A stretch of DNA of 64,000 nt from Wolfiporia cocos (taxonomy: Eukaryota > Basidiomycota > Agaricomycetes > Polyporales > Phaeolaceae), in assembly GCA_029448655.1 (NCBI GenBank), contig JACCLO010000007.1, forward strand, positions 744,001 to 808,000, given 5' to 3'. The translations under genes and the position numbers were made by a program. The notes beneath the pieces were generated by a model that saw only the letters and a list, made by a program, of their open reading frames with translations, made no database searches and had not been told where the DNA came from. Below, piece by piece: positions 21,916-34,914 of this stretch; position 1 is the stretch's first letter, and every line of letters starts with the position of its first letter.

Positions 21916-24900
21916 ATTGGAGAGGGAAAGAGAAGGGGTGGATATAAATTATCCGTCATTGCGATACGGAGCGCCTGGAGGCGCTTGTCCGTTCCCCTCG
22001 GCCAAAGCTACACGTACCTTACGAAACAACAGACGCACGAGGAGCTCCCTTGACTAAGCTCCATTTACCTCCTGCCAGTTTACTGCGGAGATGGATAGCA
22101 TAGTTCAGTATCGTATTCTACAAGGCTCAGACTTCTTACTGGTAGCAGCTTTCAGATAGCTCCGCATGAGTCGAGGGTGAAGATAGCGATCAACAGAGTC
22201 GAGGCACACTCGTAATGCTGAACACCAAGCGGGTCCGTACCACGAATGAACCATGCCAGGTTCAAAGAGAGAGCGGCAGGCTTAGACGGCATGTTACGCA
22301 GTCTGGGTTGTTACTGTACGGACGCTAACAGCAAAGCAATGCGTTGACGGATCATGAAGCGACCAACTCACAGCCTCACACCGCCGCCACAATATACAGT
22401 AGCCATTACGGACTGCCTAGGTCTTGTTACGTGTATAAGCGTCGACTCGGGAGTCCGATTTTCTATAACCTTTATTGCATGTGATAGAGAACAAGGGCGC
22501 AGACGTCGACGCGCCTCAAGACCTGATACATGGATATGTGACAGGAAAACAGCGCGCAAGCTCCAAAGCGGCCTTCCGAATAAAAAAAATGATCCCATTC
22601 CGCGATGCCTTCGAGCAGATTTGTTTCCGGGAGCTCTGAGCGTGAAGTCGCCGAGGCGAGTGTAGCAAATTGTTGACCGAAGCGAGAGCATGAAGGGCCC
22701 GGGGACGACCATCGAGGTCTGCCATGACGATCAGAATCTAAAGATCTGATGGCGCGCTAGGACGCGCCACTAGTATGTCTATTCGAGCCACAGGCGCCTA
22801 TTCACGTCACGTCGTCCTGTGCTAACTCGTCCTGTGCTGACTAGGATTACACAAGCGGGCACTCCCTCTTGTGCATAGTCCTATGCACTGGAACATTGTT
22901 CAAACCACGCGTATGCGAGTTCAGTACATATCACAAAACTCGGAAAGATTCTTGGCGAAACACAGCAGGCATACGCTGCGACAAGCGCGATTGTCGCAGA
23001 TCACCGTATCAGAGGTCTAGTGCAGGCTCAAGCGCGGAGATGTCCCCAACGCCGATTAGTACCTTGAGCTTCGTCACGAGAAGGCCCAAACGGGGCCGAT
23101 TAGCCACCGAGTCAGCGACGCACACTACGCCAGCTTGGCGCAAGTTAGCGCTACATATGAATCTTTGACAATGCTGGGAGAGTGCTGTGGCGCGGCAACC
23201 CTTCCGACGCGCATCCCGTGTGAAGCAGTCCACTTACCGCGCACCGCCGCGCGACATTGCACCATACAAGTTGAGGGCTGGGCAGCTTGGCCATTGACTC
23301 CAAGCTCAGCTCACGACAAATCCGGACTATTATATGGTTTCTAGCAGCATTGAAGAAGGTGTATATCCGTGCTAGGCACATCTGCTGACATCACACATCC
23401 TACTACGAGGTAGACAAAGCGCCGTGGCCCCCAGCAGCACCAGCAGGGTAGAGTAGCTCAACAGCCATACCTGAGATGCCAAAATTCCAAGCTGCGCTCA
23501 CGAATTTGAGTTTGGTGACATCGCGAAGCAGCAGAGTGACGAGTCCGATCATCAAGGACGACGCCATTGTACAGCGAACGCGTCCTTATGCTTGCACCTA
23601 ATTGGCGGGCGCTCCGCGATGATGACGGCCTCGAGGTAATGCGCTTCGCCAAAGTCGCCTCCGGTGCTTTCTTCCCTACGTGCAGAGCGCGTCGAATCCG
23701 CGGCATGACGGGACTGCTGGACGAGCGAGGGCAACCAGCTGTTATGCAATCCCCAAAATTGCCTTGCGCCGCCTGCCGTCTGGGCACGAGTCGCCTTCTG
23801 CGTGTCGTCGTGGTGGCCACGATATCGGATTCAGCGCGTCCCCGGCGGCGTTCCAGACGAGACGGTGTCCGCTGATGCTCAGCCAAAAGGGCGAACGCGC
23901 AGACTGAGTACCGAAGCCGCAATATATCTCCGCTCGCCCCTCGCACTCGGGCGCGGCTCCCGCTTCCCTAATCAAACTCCCTATTCAGAATTGGCTCTCC
24001 AGACGATTTTGTGCACGTGACGCCGTCTCCCGCCCACGGGCCATCGACGACCGCCAGCGCACGCCCGCGACTCCCCTGTTGTGCGTCTCGGCCATCGTGC
24101 TGACGAACGCCCTGCGGCACTCGTGCATCCGGTTCGAAAGGCTCAACGGCCTGTGTGCGCTGCTCCGCTCCAACCCGCTCGAGGCCGTACCCCGATATCA
24201 CGAAGGGCGAGACCGCCTTGGTGAGGGCTGGGGAGGAGACCGCCGATTCTGTGCACCCCGCGCGACTTGCACGCTCCCACACCAGCAGCTGTGTACGAGC
24301 ACGCCCTCCGCCGTTCCGGATTAGCCAGACTCGCAGTGGTGCGGACCGTCCCGCAAATCTGCACAACGGGACAGAGCAGGTGATCGCTGTGCGAGGCGTG
24401 AACGTCTGGCGTGCGTGTTTGCTCCAATGGCGGGAATGCCAAACATCAGGGCGTGCCGCTGGACTGGTGTCGCAGGTGCGCAAGTCAGAGATCTCCCCGA
24501 GGCTACACAGTCACGACGACTCTTGAAAGCTTGGCCTGGGAGCTAGTAGAACATACTAGTGTGCAGCGAGCTTGGGCGATGCGATGTAGACGTGAGGGCG
24601 ACCTATATGTCGCGCTTGTTTTCTTGATTCGCGCACGGGGCGTCGTCCGTCCAGTGACCATAATCACCAAGACCAAGAAACCCATAGGAGCAAGGAACGA
24701 CGGTGCATTCGCCAGCCTCCGCGAGCCTCAGAGCGGGGGATGGGCGCGGCAGGTAGAGATACGCATCCGTGCTCCGGGGCAGCAGCAGCGATAAGAGCTG
24801 ACGCAGGCTCGCGGGCAGTTGACGTATGCGCCCAGAGCGGCCACGCCGCGCCAGCGAACGGAACACCCGTGCGATGGCGGTGCTGATGGCGTGCCTGGTC

Positions 24901-26425
24901 GATACCTAATTGCTATTGCAGCGTGCAGAACGCCGTTGCGTGCGTGCGCAGGGGAAGTTGTAGCAGCCGGCCGGTGGACGCACCGAGTAGGAAGTTGGCA
25001 GACTGCGGCGCGCACGGAATTGTGTGCGCCGATGCATGCGAGCACATGCGGTGCTCGTGGATGCTTCGAGACCGCCGAGCACGGGCTATTCTATGCTGCG
25101 CGTGCTGCCGAGCTGCAAGCAGGCAAACTCACCGACGTGGCAGGTGGCATCATACTGATGGGCGGACTTGAAGACCGCGGCGGGTCCCATAGCAACTCCG
25201 AGTCGTGTATGCTGGGCGACTGTAGGGAACGGTCACACGAGATGCTGATGGTGGTGCTCGTCGGGAATGCACGTCGCGTGTGCACATGCGATTGCGTTTC
25301 CTGCAGAACAGGGCAGAGCCCCTGGCCTGTGGGAAGCTTTGTCTTGTCCAGGTCTGACGCGCCCTGTCAAAGTCGACAGCAAAGACAAATCAATTTGATA
25401 GAGGTTGGTCACAGGGCGCGCGCCCCTTGTCTTGGCGCTTCCGGCGCTGGTGATCTTTTTGGTAGGTCGCTTACCATTAGAGGATGTGTCGCATCCCAGC
25501 TGGGCGGGACCGTCGTTGGCTCATCGTCTCATTTGCATTCCATTGAAATAATGTCGTATCAATGCGCAGTGGTGGTTGCCCTGGTTTGATTCTACGCAGC
25601 AATCCCTAGTGCCTGATCCCTACGCCCCTCGTCGCTACCGATGGCAGACTGTACCTAGCGTCCACGGCCCGCCGTCGGTCGACAACCGTGTGGCCTGTGC
25701 GGTCCATCCGGCCGAGTCGATCGAAGCGCCGATGCCGCCGCTGACACTCGCCTCCGGGACCATCCAGTCCCGACTCGCCCCGAGCCCCCTCCCCGCCGTG
25801 CGCCAAGCTTTGCGCCAGCGGTGAGTCACAAAATGACAGCGATTGTGGCGTGCTGTGCAACGGCGAGTGGGGCGAGAGGACAAGGCGGGGCCAGGCTGGA
25901 GCGGCGGCACTGTGCAGCGTACCCGGAGCCGCGGGAGGGATCGGCTGCTACAAGCCGCCGTCGGGCACCTTCTGGACGGTGCGGGGCGGTGCGAGCCCGC
26001 AGCGGGGAGCGGCGGGCTTACCTCACCCGAGGCATCCCGGATGCCGGGCAACGTTGCTGGGGTGTTGGACAGCGTGGATGTCGTGCGCCGTCGTCGAGAG
26101 CGGCGGGCGATGGCTGCAGGTGCCTGAGATCGGGGCGAAATGAATTTCGCGATCAGTCTCGATCTTGGATTAACCACGCGGGCCGTTTAGCCGCCGCCGG
26201 ACGGGGTGCGGTGTGCGGTGATTGGCCCGGAAGTGAAACGCCGCTTATCTCGGCGACTCCGCGCCTGGCGCAAATTTGGAGAGCAAGCATGTGCTCCTAG
26301 GACCCGCCGTCGCGTTGATAAGCCCGGGCCTCACGCTTTTCCCTCCCGCCCCCACTCTGACCCCTACTTTCTTCACTGAAGTAGAAACCCACCCGGTCAA
26401 GAACAACAGCTAGTCACTCTCCCCG
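21916..26425. other. Long stretch without a supported gene
   Basis: GC-rich DNA with many overlapping open frames of 60-256 codons that show no domain, hydrophobic pattern or splice structure I can trust. Part of 21960-22010 matches the inverse of 31870-31920, and 23130-23300 matches the inverse of 30630-30830, both as parts of the inverted duplication. The right end is the upstream region of the amino-acid transporter. Confidence 0.45.
23133..23300 (+). pseudogene. Coding remnant paired with 30617-30832
   Basis: The frame around LTMLGECCG is similar to a minus-strand frame at 30617-30832, with the shared core LTMLGECCG followed by comparable spacing of Cys and basic residues. I do not recognise the family. 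It matters mainly as a marker that the inverted duplication extends inward beyond the MFS genes. Confidence 0.4.
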
Positions 26426-28614
26426 ATGTACAACGGTGCAAACCTCGAGGGCGACCCCCGCCTCGAGAAGGAGGAGAACGGCCACGACTTTCTCGAGCCC
26501 GTGCAGGACCACCGTACGTTCTCCCTTCCGTTCACACGCTTGTGGACTGACATTGTCCCTTGATGGCGTCATGCGATACTTTGACGTGGGCGACAGAAGG
26601 CAAGGTCACGTTCGAAGAGTACCTCGCAGCGGCGAAGCGCCAGCGGGATTATGAGGAGAACGAGCACAAGGGCATCTTGCCATCTCCAGACTCGGCGTCG
26701 GGCAATGAGTGCGTTTGTCGAGCGTCCGCTGCTGCATGTGCGCGTGCTGACCCCCCCGCCCAGGAAAAACCCGAAAGCGGCCGAAGTGCAAGAGTCCGCG
26801 CTGACCGCAGAAGAGATGGAGCGCATCAATGCGCGCCGCGCGCTGCGCTCGGCGTCGTGGGCCGCCGTGTTCTACCTCATCACGACCGATATCCTTGGGC
26901 GTGCGTGCTCTCGCGTCTTTCCTTCCCACGCGCGCTGACCCGTGTCCATGTGCAGCGTTCAACGCGCCATATGCCATCTCGCAGACGGGCTACGTCCCCG
27001 GCGTCATCTTGTACTTTGTCGTGCGTACTTCTGGCGCCGTCTGATCCCCCGCGTGCCCGCCTAACGTCATCCCTCTCGCGTAGATGGGCGCCGCCGCGTG
27101 CTACACCGGGCTGCTGCTGTGGTGGCTCTTCCTCCATCTCGACTCGGACACGTTCCCCGTCAAGACGTACTCAGACCTCGCGGAGCGCATCTACGGCCGT
27201 ACCTCGCGGCACATCGTCTCGATCCTGCAGAGCGTCCAGCTGATCATCAACGTCGGCACGATCTGCCTGAGCAACGGCCAGAGCTTGAGCCAGATCTCGA
27301 AGGCACACGTGAGTCGATCGCCGTCGGCTGTCGGACGCGGGGCGCTCACGGCATGACAGTTGTGCTTCGCGGTGTGCATCGTGATCTGGGCCATCGTCGG
27401 CATGGTCATCGGCCAGATCCGCTCGCTCAAAAATTACGGATGGCTCGCAAACTCGTGCGTACATGCGACCGCTGGCGGCGTGCGCGTGCTCACGTAACTG
27501 ATCGACAGCGCGGTGTGGATTAACCTCGCGATCATCTTCATTTCGATGGGCTTCGTCGCGCACTCGCCGCCGAACTACGCTGCCGCGGAGAGCGCGTACG
27601 GCATCGGCATCGGCCCGATCGAGAAGAGCGCGTTCGTCAGCCTGCCGCTCTCGAGCAAGGTCAACGGTATCATGAACATGGTGTTCGGTGCGTCTTGGCG
27701 ATCTGCTGTGGATGTAAGGGATGTGTGCTGAGATGGACTGCCACAGCGTACGGTGGTGCGATGATCTTCCCGGAGATGCTCGCTGAGATGCGCCGCCCAT
27801 GGGACTTCTGGAAGGGCATGTGCTGTGCGCAGCTTCTTATCTTCGTCGCATACCTGCTCTACGGTACGTCTCCTCCGACTGCGTATTCACGCAGGGTCCT
27901 GACAGCCGCGGCCGTGCGCAGGTCTCTTCGTCTACTCGTACCAGGGCCAGTACACGCTCGGTCTCGCGTACCAGGGCGTGAGCAAGTACTCGTGGCAGAC
28001 CGTGAGCAACGTGCTCGCGCTCATTACGGGCATCATCGCCGCCGGTCTGTACGGGAACATCGGCATCAAGGTCGCGTACTACAGCATCGTCGAGGACATG
28101 TTCGGCGGGCCGCCGCTCATCAGCCGCGCGGGCCGCTTCATCTGGACTGGTGAGTATCCCTCGGTCGCGCCCGGGCGGGAACTGGACGGCTAACTGGGCG
28201 TGCAGGGATGGTGTTCCTCTACTGGGCGCTCGCGTTCATCGTCGGCGCGGCCATTCCGCAGGTGCAGACCATCTCGGGCCTCGTTGCCGCGATCTGTATC
28301 ATGCAGTTCACGTACACGTTCCCGCCCGCGCTCATCTTCGGGTTCTACTTCCTCAAGGACGGGCGCGACTCGAGCGGGCGCATCTCGTGGTACCAGGTGA
28401 GCACACACCCAAACATCATCGCGAAGGCGTGCTGGTGCTGACGCGCGCGCAGGGCTTCTTCGGCGGGTACTGGTGGTTCAAGATCTTCAACCTCTTCCTT
28501 GCGCTGGCCGCGCTCTCGATGGCGTGCCTGGGCATGTACGGCTCGGGCACGGCGATCCAGGAGACGTTCAAGTCCTCCCAGGCGACGTCGTTCGGGTGCG
28601 CCGCGCCCGTCTGA
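26426..28614 (+). CDS. Amino-acid/auxin-permease-type transporter (AAAP family)
   Basis: Membrane transporter predicted to move neutral amino acids across the plasma or vacuolar membrane. Eleven exons join in frame to 532 residues: 26426-26513, 26597-26708, 26764-26900, 26956-27020, 27084-27308, 27360-27454, 27509-27687, 27747-27863, 27922-28149, 28206-28396, 28453-28614. All ten introns are GT-AG. An acidic hydrophilic N-terminus of about 110 residues is followed by WAAVFYLITTDILGPFNAPYAI, the first-helix region typical of fungal Aa_trans proteins. About ten more hydrophobic segments follow, including YGGAMIFPEMLAEM and the late WWFKIFNLFLALAALSM. The length fits the family. It sits alone between the arms of the inverted duplication. 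I am confident of the family; substrate and membrane are not visible. Confidence 0.88.
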
Positions 28615-31600
28615 GCGCGCCGCGTCCCCCCATAGACTCCCCCCGTCCGAACTCCCCCTCTCCCGACCCGTGCCGCTCCCGGCTGCACCTGTCGCCCCTC
28701 CGCGCCGCGTGCGCGCCGCTGTATCTATGCGCGCGGCAATGCTGATGCTGATCGATGGTGTGTGGACGACCGCGGACGTGTGTTGTGCTTGCTTGCTGTG
28801 CTGTGTACGCTTATGAGATACCTAATGCCGGTGTGCGCCCGCGGGCGGAATTTGTAATGAACGCTTCGAATGTATTTGGGTCCTGGTGCGTCTTGGTCAT
28901 ATCGCTGGAATGGGATCGTTTAGGAGGGCGGTGAGTACTTGGTGCCGTCGTGCGTTCGGGCGTGCTGTGTGCAGCCGGCTCGTTTGATTCCGAGGCCTGG
29001 TGGTGGCCGCTGTGGGCTACGGTGTAGTCCCTGCGGCGGTCGGACTCGCTTTCCGGAAGCAAGCGAAGTGAAGTGGGGGATGTGCAGGCATCAGATCTAC
29101 CAGTGCCGATTGCCTTCCGGGCATCATTAGAGAAGACGAGATGCGACTCTTGCGGTGCCGAGATTGGAAATTGTCGAACGCAGCTATCGGAGGTGTTCAA
29201 ATTCGCCAGGACCAGCTGATGCAGTGGCAGTGGCAGTGGAGGCGGAGGTTTTCATGGGAATTCCCCTGTTGATTATCTAGATTACATTATAGGACAAGCG
29301 CGGATTGTGGAGGAGACGGGCGAGGAAAGGCAGAGACGAGGGTACAAGAGGGAGTCCGCTTGACCGCGTATTCTGGCTCTGCTAAATGAACGGAGGGTTA
29401 GACGCTCAGCATACAGATGAGCCGCGTCCGCCAGTGCTCGGTACCGCTCCTCCGCAGCTAGAGCGCGGTGAAACAGAGTGCTAAACAGCAGCTGCTATTT
29501 AGCAGGTCTTATGTAAACAGGGTTAAATAGACAGGGTGGATCGCCGCCGCCGCCTATGTCGGAATATAGGATGCATCCCCAGAAAATCATCAGCTACTGA
29601 GATAATAATTTGAGCGGACGGGCGTCACAGCATTCGACGACGCGGTATCGCCAAAGAATAGATCGCTGCGCGGCCCCGTTAATACTTATAGTTCCTGTCA
29701 CACAGCCTGCTATTCAAATCGATTCGAAATACAAAGCTGGCTCCATCTTTATCGGCTCGTGGGTGGTTGCAAGGGTAAGAGTGAACGGCATTCAATTAGG
29801 CATTGGGCTCATTTACATCCGGCCCTGGAACACCCTTGTCATAGACGAGAGGGGTTCTGGCATCAAGTCGCTTGCGCATACTATTGACGAGTATGCCGCA
29901 GACTTGGGCTGCCATGAAATGTTCATGAAGTGGGTCGATGCTGGACACAAGGTGTCTGTTTAACGCTGACTCGGATTAGCCCCATTTTATCGGCTGATTA
30001 GCTGTTGATTACATGCACTGAATAAGCTCTAGGAGAGGTCCGTTGCTGATTAGCTGTTAAATAGACCGCGATATCTATTCCGCCAAGCCCTACCACGCAT
30101 TGACTGTAGTTGTGCTATGGCGAGTCGTGCTCGCGTACACCGAATTGTCGAACATGTTTCAGGTGCAATAGCTCTGGTCTAGTGGAGCCTGGTACCCATG
30201 AAGGTATACGGATAGATTCTGGGCGTCGCGTAGAACTTGGAGGGCCTGGGAGACCCTAGCAGCCACACTGCGGATCCGAGCCCCAGCTCCTCGCGAGGCA
30301 ACGAACACCGGAGGCATGTCCGGTAAAGAGCGGCGTCGTCGCTACAAATGGATTGTAACTGATGCGCTGGAGTGTCAAGCTATTTGATCCTTGATGATCG
30401 GACGGGCCGTCCTGACGCTTCGTTATTTCGAATTTGGTTTCTCCCGCTGACCAGGCCCACCATTCAGAGGTCGAGTGTAAGCTAGAGCTGCAGTATATTG
30501 GGGATAGTCTTTGAGCTTTTTTAGCGGTTCCAACGGCGTCAGTGGCAGAAATGCTTTGCCAAGCATAGACGTGCATTGAGTTAGATGTTGCCGAAAGCTA
30601 TTAGTGTGCCGATACACTAGCCCGGGCTCACAACGGGCCAAGGTGCCCTATACAGCAGCAGCAGGGATGGCATGACCACGAATGCGGGTTGGCCACCGTG
30701 GACGATGTCGCGCCACAGGCACTGCTTCATGTCACATTGCGCCTGCAGCGGGTCGACCGTGCTGATGCCGCAGCATTCCCCGAGCATTGTTAGCAATGCA
30801 TATGCAGCACCGCCTCCAATTTCAAGCAGCAAGCTGGCATGTGCGCGTTGCTGACTGATCCGCTACGATCCGCTCTCGCTTGAGGCCTTGAGGTACTAAC
30901 CGACGGTGTATCCCGAGAACGTTTCCGCGCTCCGCGCACGGTCCGTGCCTGTCGCAGGATTGCTGCAATGAGCAGTGTCGCCCAGAGCCTCTCCGACTGT
31001 CTCGGGCAATGTGCTTACGTTGTATCGAGTGCGCACAGCGATGCCCCGACACACCGACTCAGAATGAGCAAGCAGGAGCTAGCGCGGGAAGTGGAGTGGC
31101 GAACGGGGAATGGTGGCTCAAATAGGCATGTTGCTGACGCATCTGGGCGGGCAGGAGGTGTCTCTATCAGTGATGCGCCTAGGCGCGCCGTCAGATCCCA
31201 CTCTATCATCAATCAGTCTTTTTGTGACTTCTTGTCACGCTCTCAGCATGAACCTAACCTCCACGATTCTGCAGAACCTCTAGGCATTTCTGCATCGCAT
31301 ACCTGCCGCATTGGATTGCGGGTTGTTATCAGCTCATAGACATGAGAACGCGCTTGAGCTTCTTCCCGTCGTTTTCGTGTTACGTTTACCCCGATCCAGG
31401 TCTGAAGTCTCGAGGCGCATCATTGATCCTCTTGTTTCTATCACATGTGTTCAAGGCTGTAAAGGCCGGCTGCCGAATCAACAAAAGTGCTGCGGGACTG
31501 TATTATACGGCGACGATGAAATGGATTGTGAGTCTGGCACGTCATGATCAACGCAGTACATTGCTTCTCGCAGCCGTATAGCATCAGAGCCGGATTGTGT

Positions 31601-32183
31601 GCGGTGTACATATGCGACTCCCGCTCTCTCGTGAGCTGGCAAGATTCAATTCGTGTTACGGGCACTACGAGATCTTGGCAATGCCCGACTCCGTGCCCGT
31701 GCGGAGATGCCCTGCAAGGTTGCTATCGGCGAGGAGCCTGACCCCTGTAGAACATTCACGAATATGGTATTGTGAAGATGAAATAGGAAGAGCAAGTTTC
31801 TAATCAGGCCCAGTCAAGAGCGGCGCCGATCGTCCGTTTCTCACCGTTACTGCGCACGCAGTTGCCCGTGCTGGCGGCGCACGAACGGACGAGCGCCTCC
31901 AGGCGCTCCGAGGGTGTGACTGTGACAGTCCCCACAAAGATGGCGGGCTCCGCTGACTGTGACCGAGGATCAGACAAGCGCCCACATGTGACGGCGGATT
32001 CTAGATGGATCTGATGGCAAAGTCGACGAGCGTCTTACGCTGTGGTGCTGACATGATCTCACAAAGTAGACCGCTCCTACCGCATAGGCTGACATACAAA
32101 TCCGCAAGGTGGAGTTCTCTAGTCTGTGTACCCACTTGCTCCAGCTGACTTATATTCCATCCTTTCTCTTCCCCCTCCCCAAC
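28615..32183. other. Intergenic stretch, no confident gene
   Basis: An open frame of 117 codons at 29610-29963 has a protein-like composition but no recognised family. 29221-29240 is a short GGCAGT repeat. 31870-32183 is the upstream part of the right-arm MFS gene and partly mirrors 21916-22010. Nothing else can be supported. Confidence 0.4.
30617..30832 (-). pseudogene. Coding remnant, mirror of 23133-23300
   Basis: Minus-strand frame with LTMLGECCG, then MKQCLWRD and a hydrophobic tail (VMPSLLLLY). No family is recognised and no start or splice sites are convincing. Its similarity to the left-side remnant, in opposite orientation, supports an extended inverted duplication. Confidence 0.4.
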
Positions 32184-34080
32184 ATGGCGTCACCACAAAC
32201 CCAGCCCGCCCCGTCGGTGGCGGATAGCAGGACACCCTTCGCATCATCCAAGAAGCTCACGCAAATACGCGATGATTCGAGAGCAGAAGTCATCTCGCAT
32301 TCGTCCACCATCGTCGACCCACCGCCGGAAGAGCATCAAGGCGAGGATGTAGAATCCGAATTTGAACGACAAGCACTGGGTCCGCAGCCTGGAGAGAAGG
32401 GCTGGGATCCATATGAGGTTCGGTTACCCGAGGACGATCCGGATAACCCAAAAAGCTGGTCGCGGCCGTATCGATGGTATTTGACGATGTTGGGAGGTCT
32501 CTTGGTTTTGAATGCGTGCGTATTATCTTCCCCATAAATATATTTGTTTAAGTCAAGATTAATGCTGTATGCATGCAGAACGTTCGCAAGTTCCGCGCCG
32601 ACCGGGGTCGTCCCAAACCTCATGGAACAATTCACATTTAGCGAAGAAGTCGCAACGTTGACGATCTCGCTGTTCGTCGCGGGATACTGCGTAGGCCCGC
32701 TCATCTGGGGTCCGCTTTCAGAACAGATCGGTCGACGGAACGTGTTCATCATTTCATTCATCTTCTACACTGGATTCCAAGTCGGCTGTGCGCTATCCCG
32801 CAATACGGCGTCCATTCTGGTCTTTCGATTCCTCGGCGGAACATTCGCGGCTGCTCCTCTCTCAAATAGCGGGTATGTTACGTTTAGGATTTGTGCGCTG
32901 AATCATGAATTTACATATTCGTAGGGCATTGGTCTCGGACATGTGGGACGCTGGTACGCGTGGTGAAGCTCTCGCGTTCTTCACTCTCGCTCCATTTGCA
33001 GGACCAACTCTTGGTCCTCTTGTTTCTGGATTCATGGGTGATGCTGGAGTAGACTGGCGCTGGGTATTCTGGCTGCTCACCTTCTTCGCTGGTTTCTGTC
33101 TCATCCTGATCATCTTCACACTCCCCGAGACGTTCTTGTATGTGTCCCCTGATGTGATACATTGTTCCATACTGACATGCCCTTCAGGCCGATTCTGATG
33201 GTGAAGAGAGCCAAGAAGCTGCGCAAGGAGACCGGCGATGACCGCTACTGGGCGCCGTTCGAACGCCGGAATATCAAGGCCGGAGCACTTGCCAGGCAGA
33301 CGCTGGCACGACCATTTATCGTCCTTGCGCAGGAGCCTATGCTTATTGCGATTACCCTCTACATGAGTGTAAGTGATCTCATCACGGCTCGCCCTCTTGT
33401 GCTCATATTCCGTTTAGTTCGTCTACGGTTGCATCTACTTGCTCTTTGAGGCATACCCGATCGTTTTCACAGAAGGACATGGCTTCAACCAGGGATTTTC
33501 TGGCCTGGCATTCCTTCCTATCTTCATCGGCGGTTGCACGGGTGTCTTTGGCTACCTCCTTATCTTCAATCCCCGCTACGTCAAGGCACAACAGAAGTTC
33601 GCACCCGCGCCAGTCCCGCCCGAGTATCGGCTCGAGATCTGTATGCTCGCCGCGCCGATGTTTGCGGTCGGCTTCTTCTGGTTCGGCTGGACGTCTTACC
33701 CGAGCATTAGCTACTGGTCGCCGCTCATGGCGGGCTTCCTGCTCGGCTGGAGCATTGTGTGGATTTTCCTCGCGCTCTTCAACTACATGATCGATGCGTA
33801 CCTGTTCGTTGCCGCGTCTGCGCTTGCCGCGAACACGGTGGTGCGTTCGTGCTTTGGTGCGGGCTTCCCGTTGTTTGCGACGCAGATGTTTGACCAGCTG
33901 AATCCACGCTGGGCGTCGACGCTGCTTGGGTGCATTGCGGTGTTGATGGGTCCGATTCCGTTCGTGCTGTACAAGTTTGGGCCGACGATCCGTCTGAAGT
34001 CGAAGTATGCGCCGACGAAGCCGCCTGCACCGAAGGAGGCAGCGGAGCTCGAAAATCAGGATGCGGCAAACAACGCCTAG
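32184..34080 (+). CDS. MFS transporter, right-arm intact copy
   Basis: Five exons (32184-32515, 32579-32872, 32925-33137, 33188-33368, 33418-34080) join to 560 residues, with four GT-AG introns of 49-63 nt. It is a 12-helix DHA1-type drug/proton or polyamine antiporter of the fungal plasma membrane. A hydrophilic tail of about 105 residues ends in DPDNPKSWSRPYRWY, then helix 1. The motif-A-like block is PLSEQIGRRNVF. RFLGGTFAAAP and APFAGPTLGPLVSGF (motif-C-like) precede DWRWVFW, and the central loop carries KKLRKETGDDRYWAP. I chose the ATG at 32184 because the frame upstream has no similarity to the paralogue. It faces the C2H2 gene at 38419-37124 tail to tail. The exported compound is not predictable. 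Confidence 0.9.
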
Positions 34081-34910
34081 GGCGCCTCATACCACCTCCC
34101 TGGCGCCATTCGAAAGCTCTCGTCATCTCGTTTCGCTGGTCCAGTTCAACCATACTCTCATCCTACGCCACAACATCACGCACACGCGCACGATTTCATT
34201 CATGCCTCACTACGACCACAGCGTTGGTTCCGCGTCACGTTCCAATTTCATTTATAGCGTTGTACATTCATCCCATACTACCCAGCGATCTCCGTACACT
34301 TGTTTTCCGATTTTACTCTAGGCGTAGCAAAGTAGTCCTCAACGGCGTTGTATCTCTAGCGGGCTATCGTAACTTATATAGTAGATGTCTCCGGATAAAG
34401 AGCCGAGTCTAATTCATTGTGTTAGTGCGAGATCGTGTTGGTGTGCATGAGCTGAACAACATTGGAGAGCGATAAACTGCCGAGAGCAACAAGGCAACAA
34501 CATCCCAGCGCTATGAGATAATGGAATGAGAGGTCGGTTCCTTCAGGACGTGTTCGACGTGGTTCGCCCGAGATATCTTCTCGTCCGGCAAACTTTCTAT
34601 TTACTCTTCACATCTGGTGCACACGCCATATGCCTTCCTGGAAGCTCATTTTCCGGCGACAGACATGGATAGCGAAGTAGAAGGGGCGGCCACTGATCCA
34701 TCAGATCCCATCTATGTTCCGAGCGCCAGGGTCCCAGCCCTGTCATCATATTGTCTTCCGGGTTAAGAACGGTACGTACCGTACTAAAGGACGCATCCGG
34801 TCTCTACCGAGGTCGGTGTTACTGGATTCTGATGCTCCAATGTATGTCTCCACGAAAGTGAAATGTAGTTGAGCTGGTTCCTGCATTACTGCACTGATTA
34901 AGCGCTATCT
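34081..34910. other. 3' flank of the MFS gene, no gene seen
   Basis: The block AGCGGGCTATCGTAACTTATATAG near 34357-34380 also occurs in the left arm, showing shared flank. No open frame I trust. Confidence 0.5.
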
Positions 34911-34914
34911 ACAT

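Noticed and set aside
24819..25589. 256-codon frame in the central spacer
   Set aside because: Composition looks random, competing frames are equally open, and no domain or introns can be recognised.
29610..29963. 117-codon frame with protein-like composition
   Set aside because: No family, no start context and no copy elsewhere in the window; kept only as a note.
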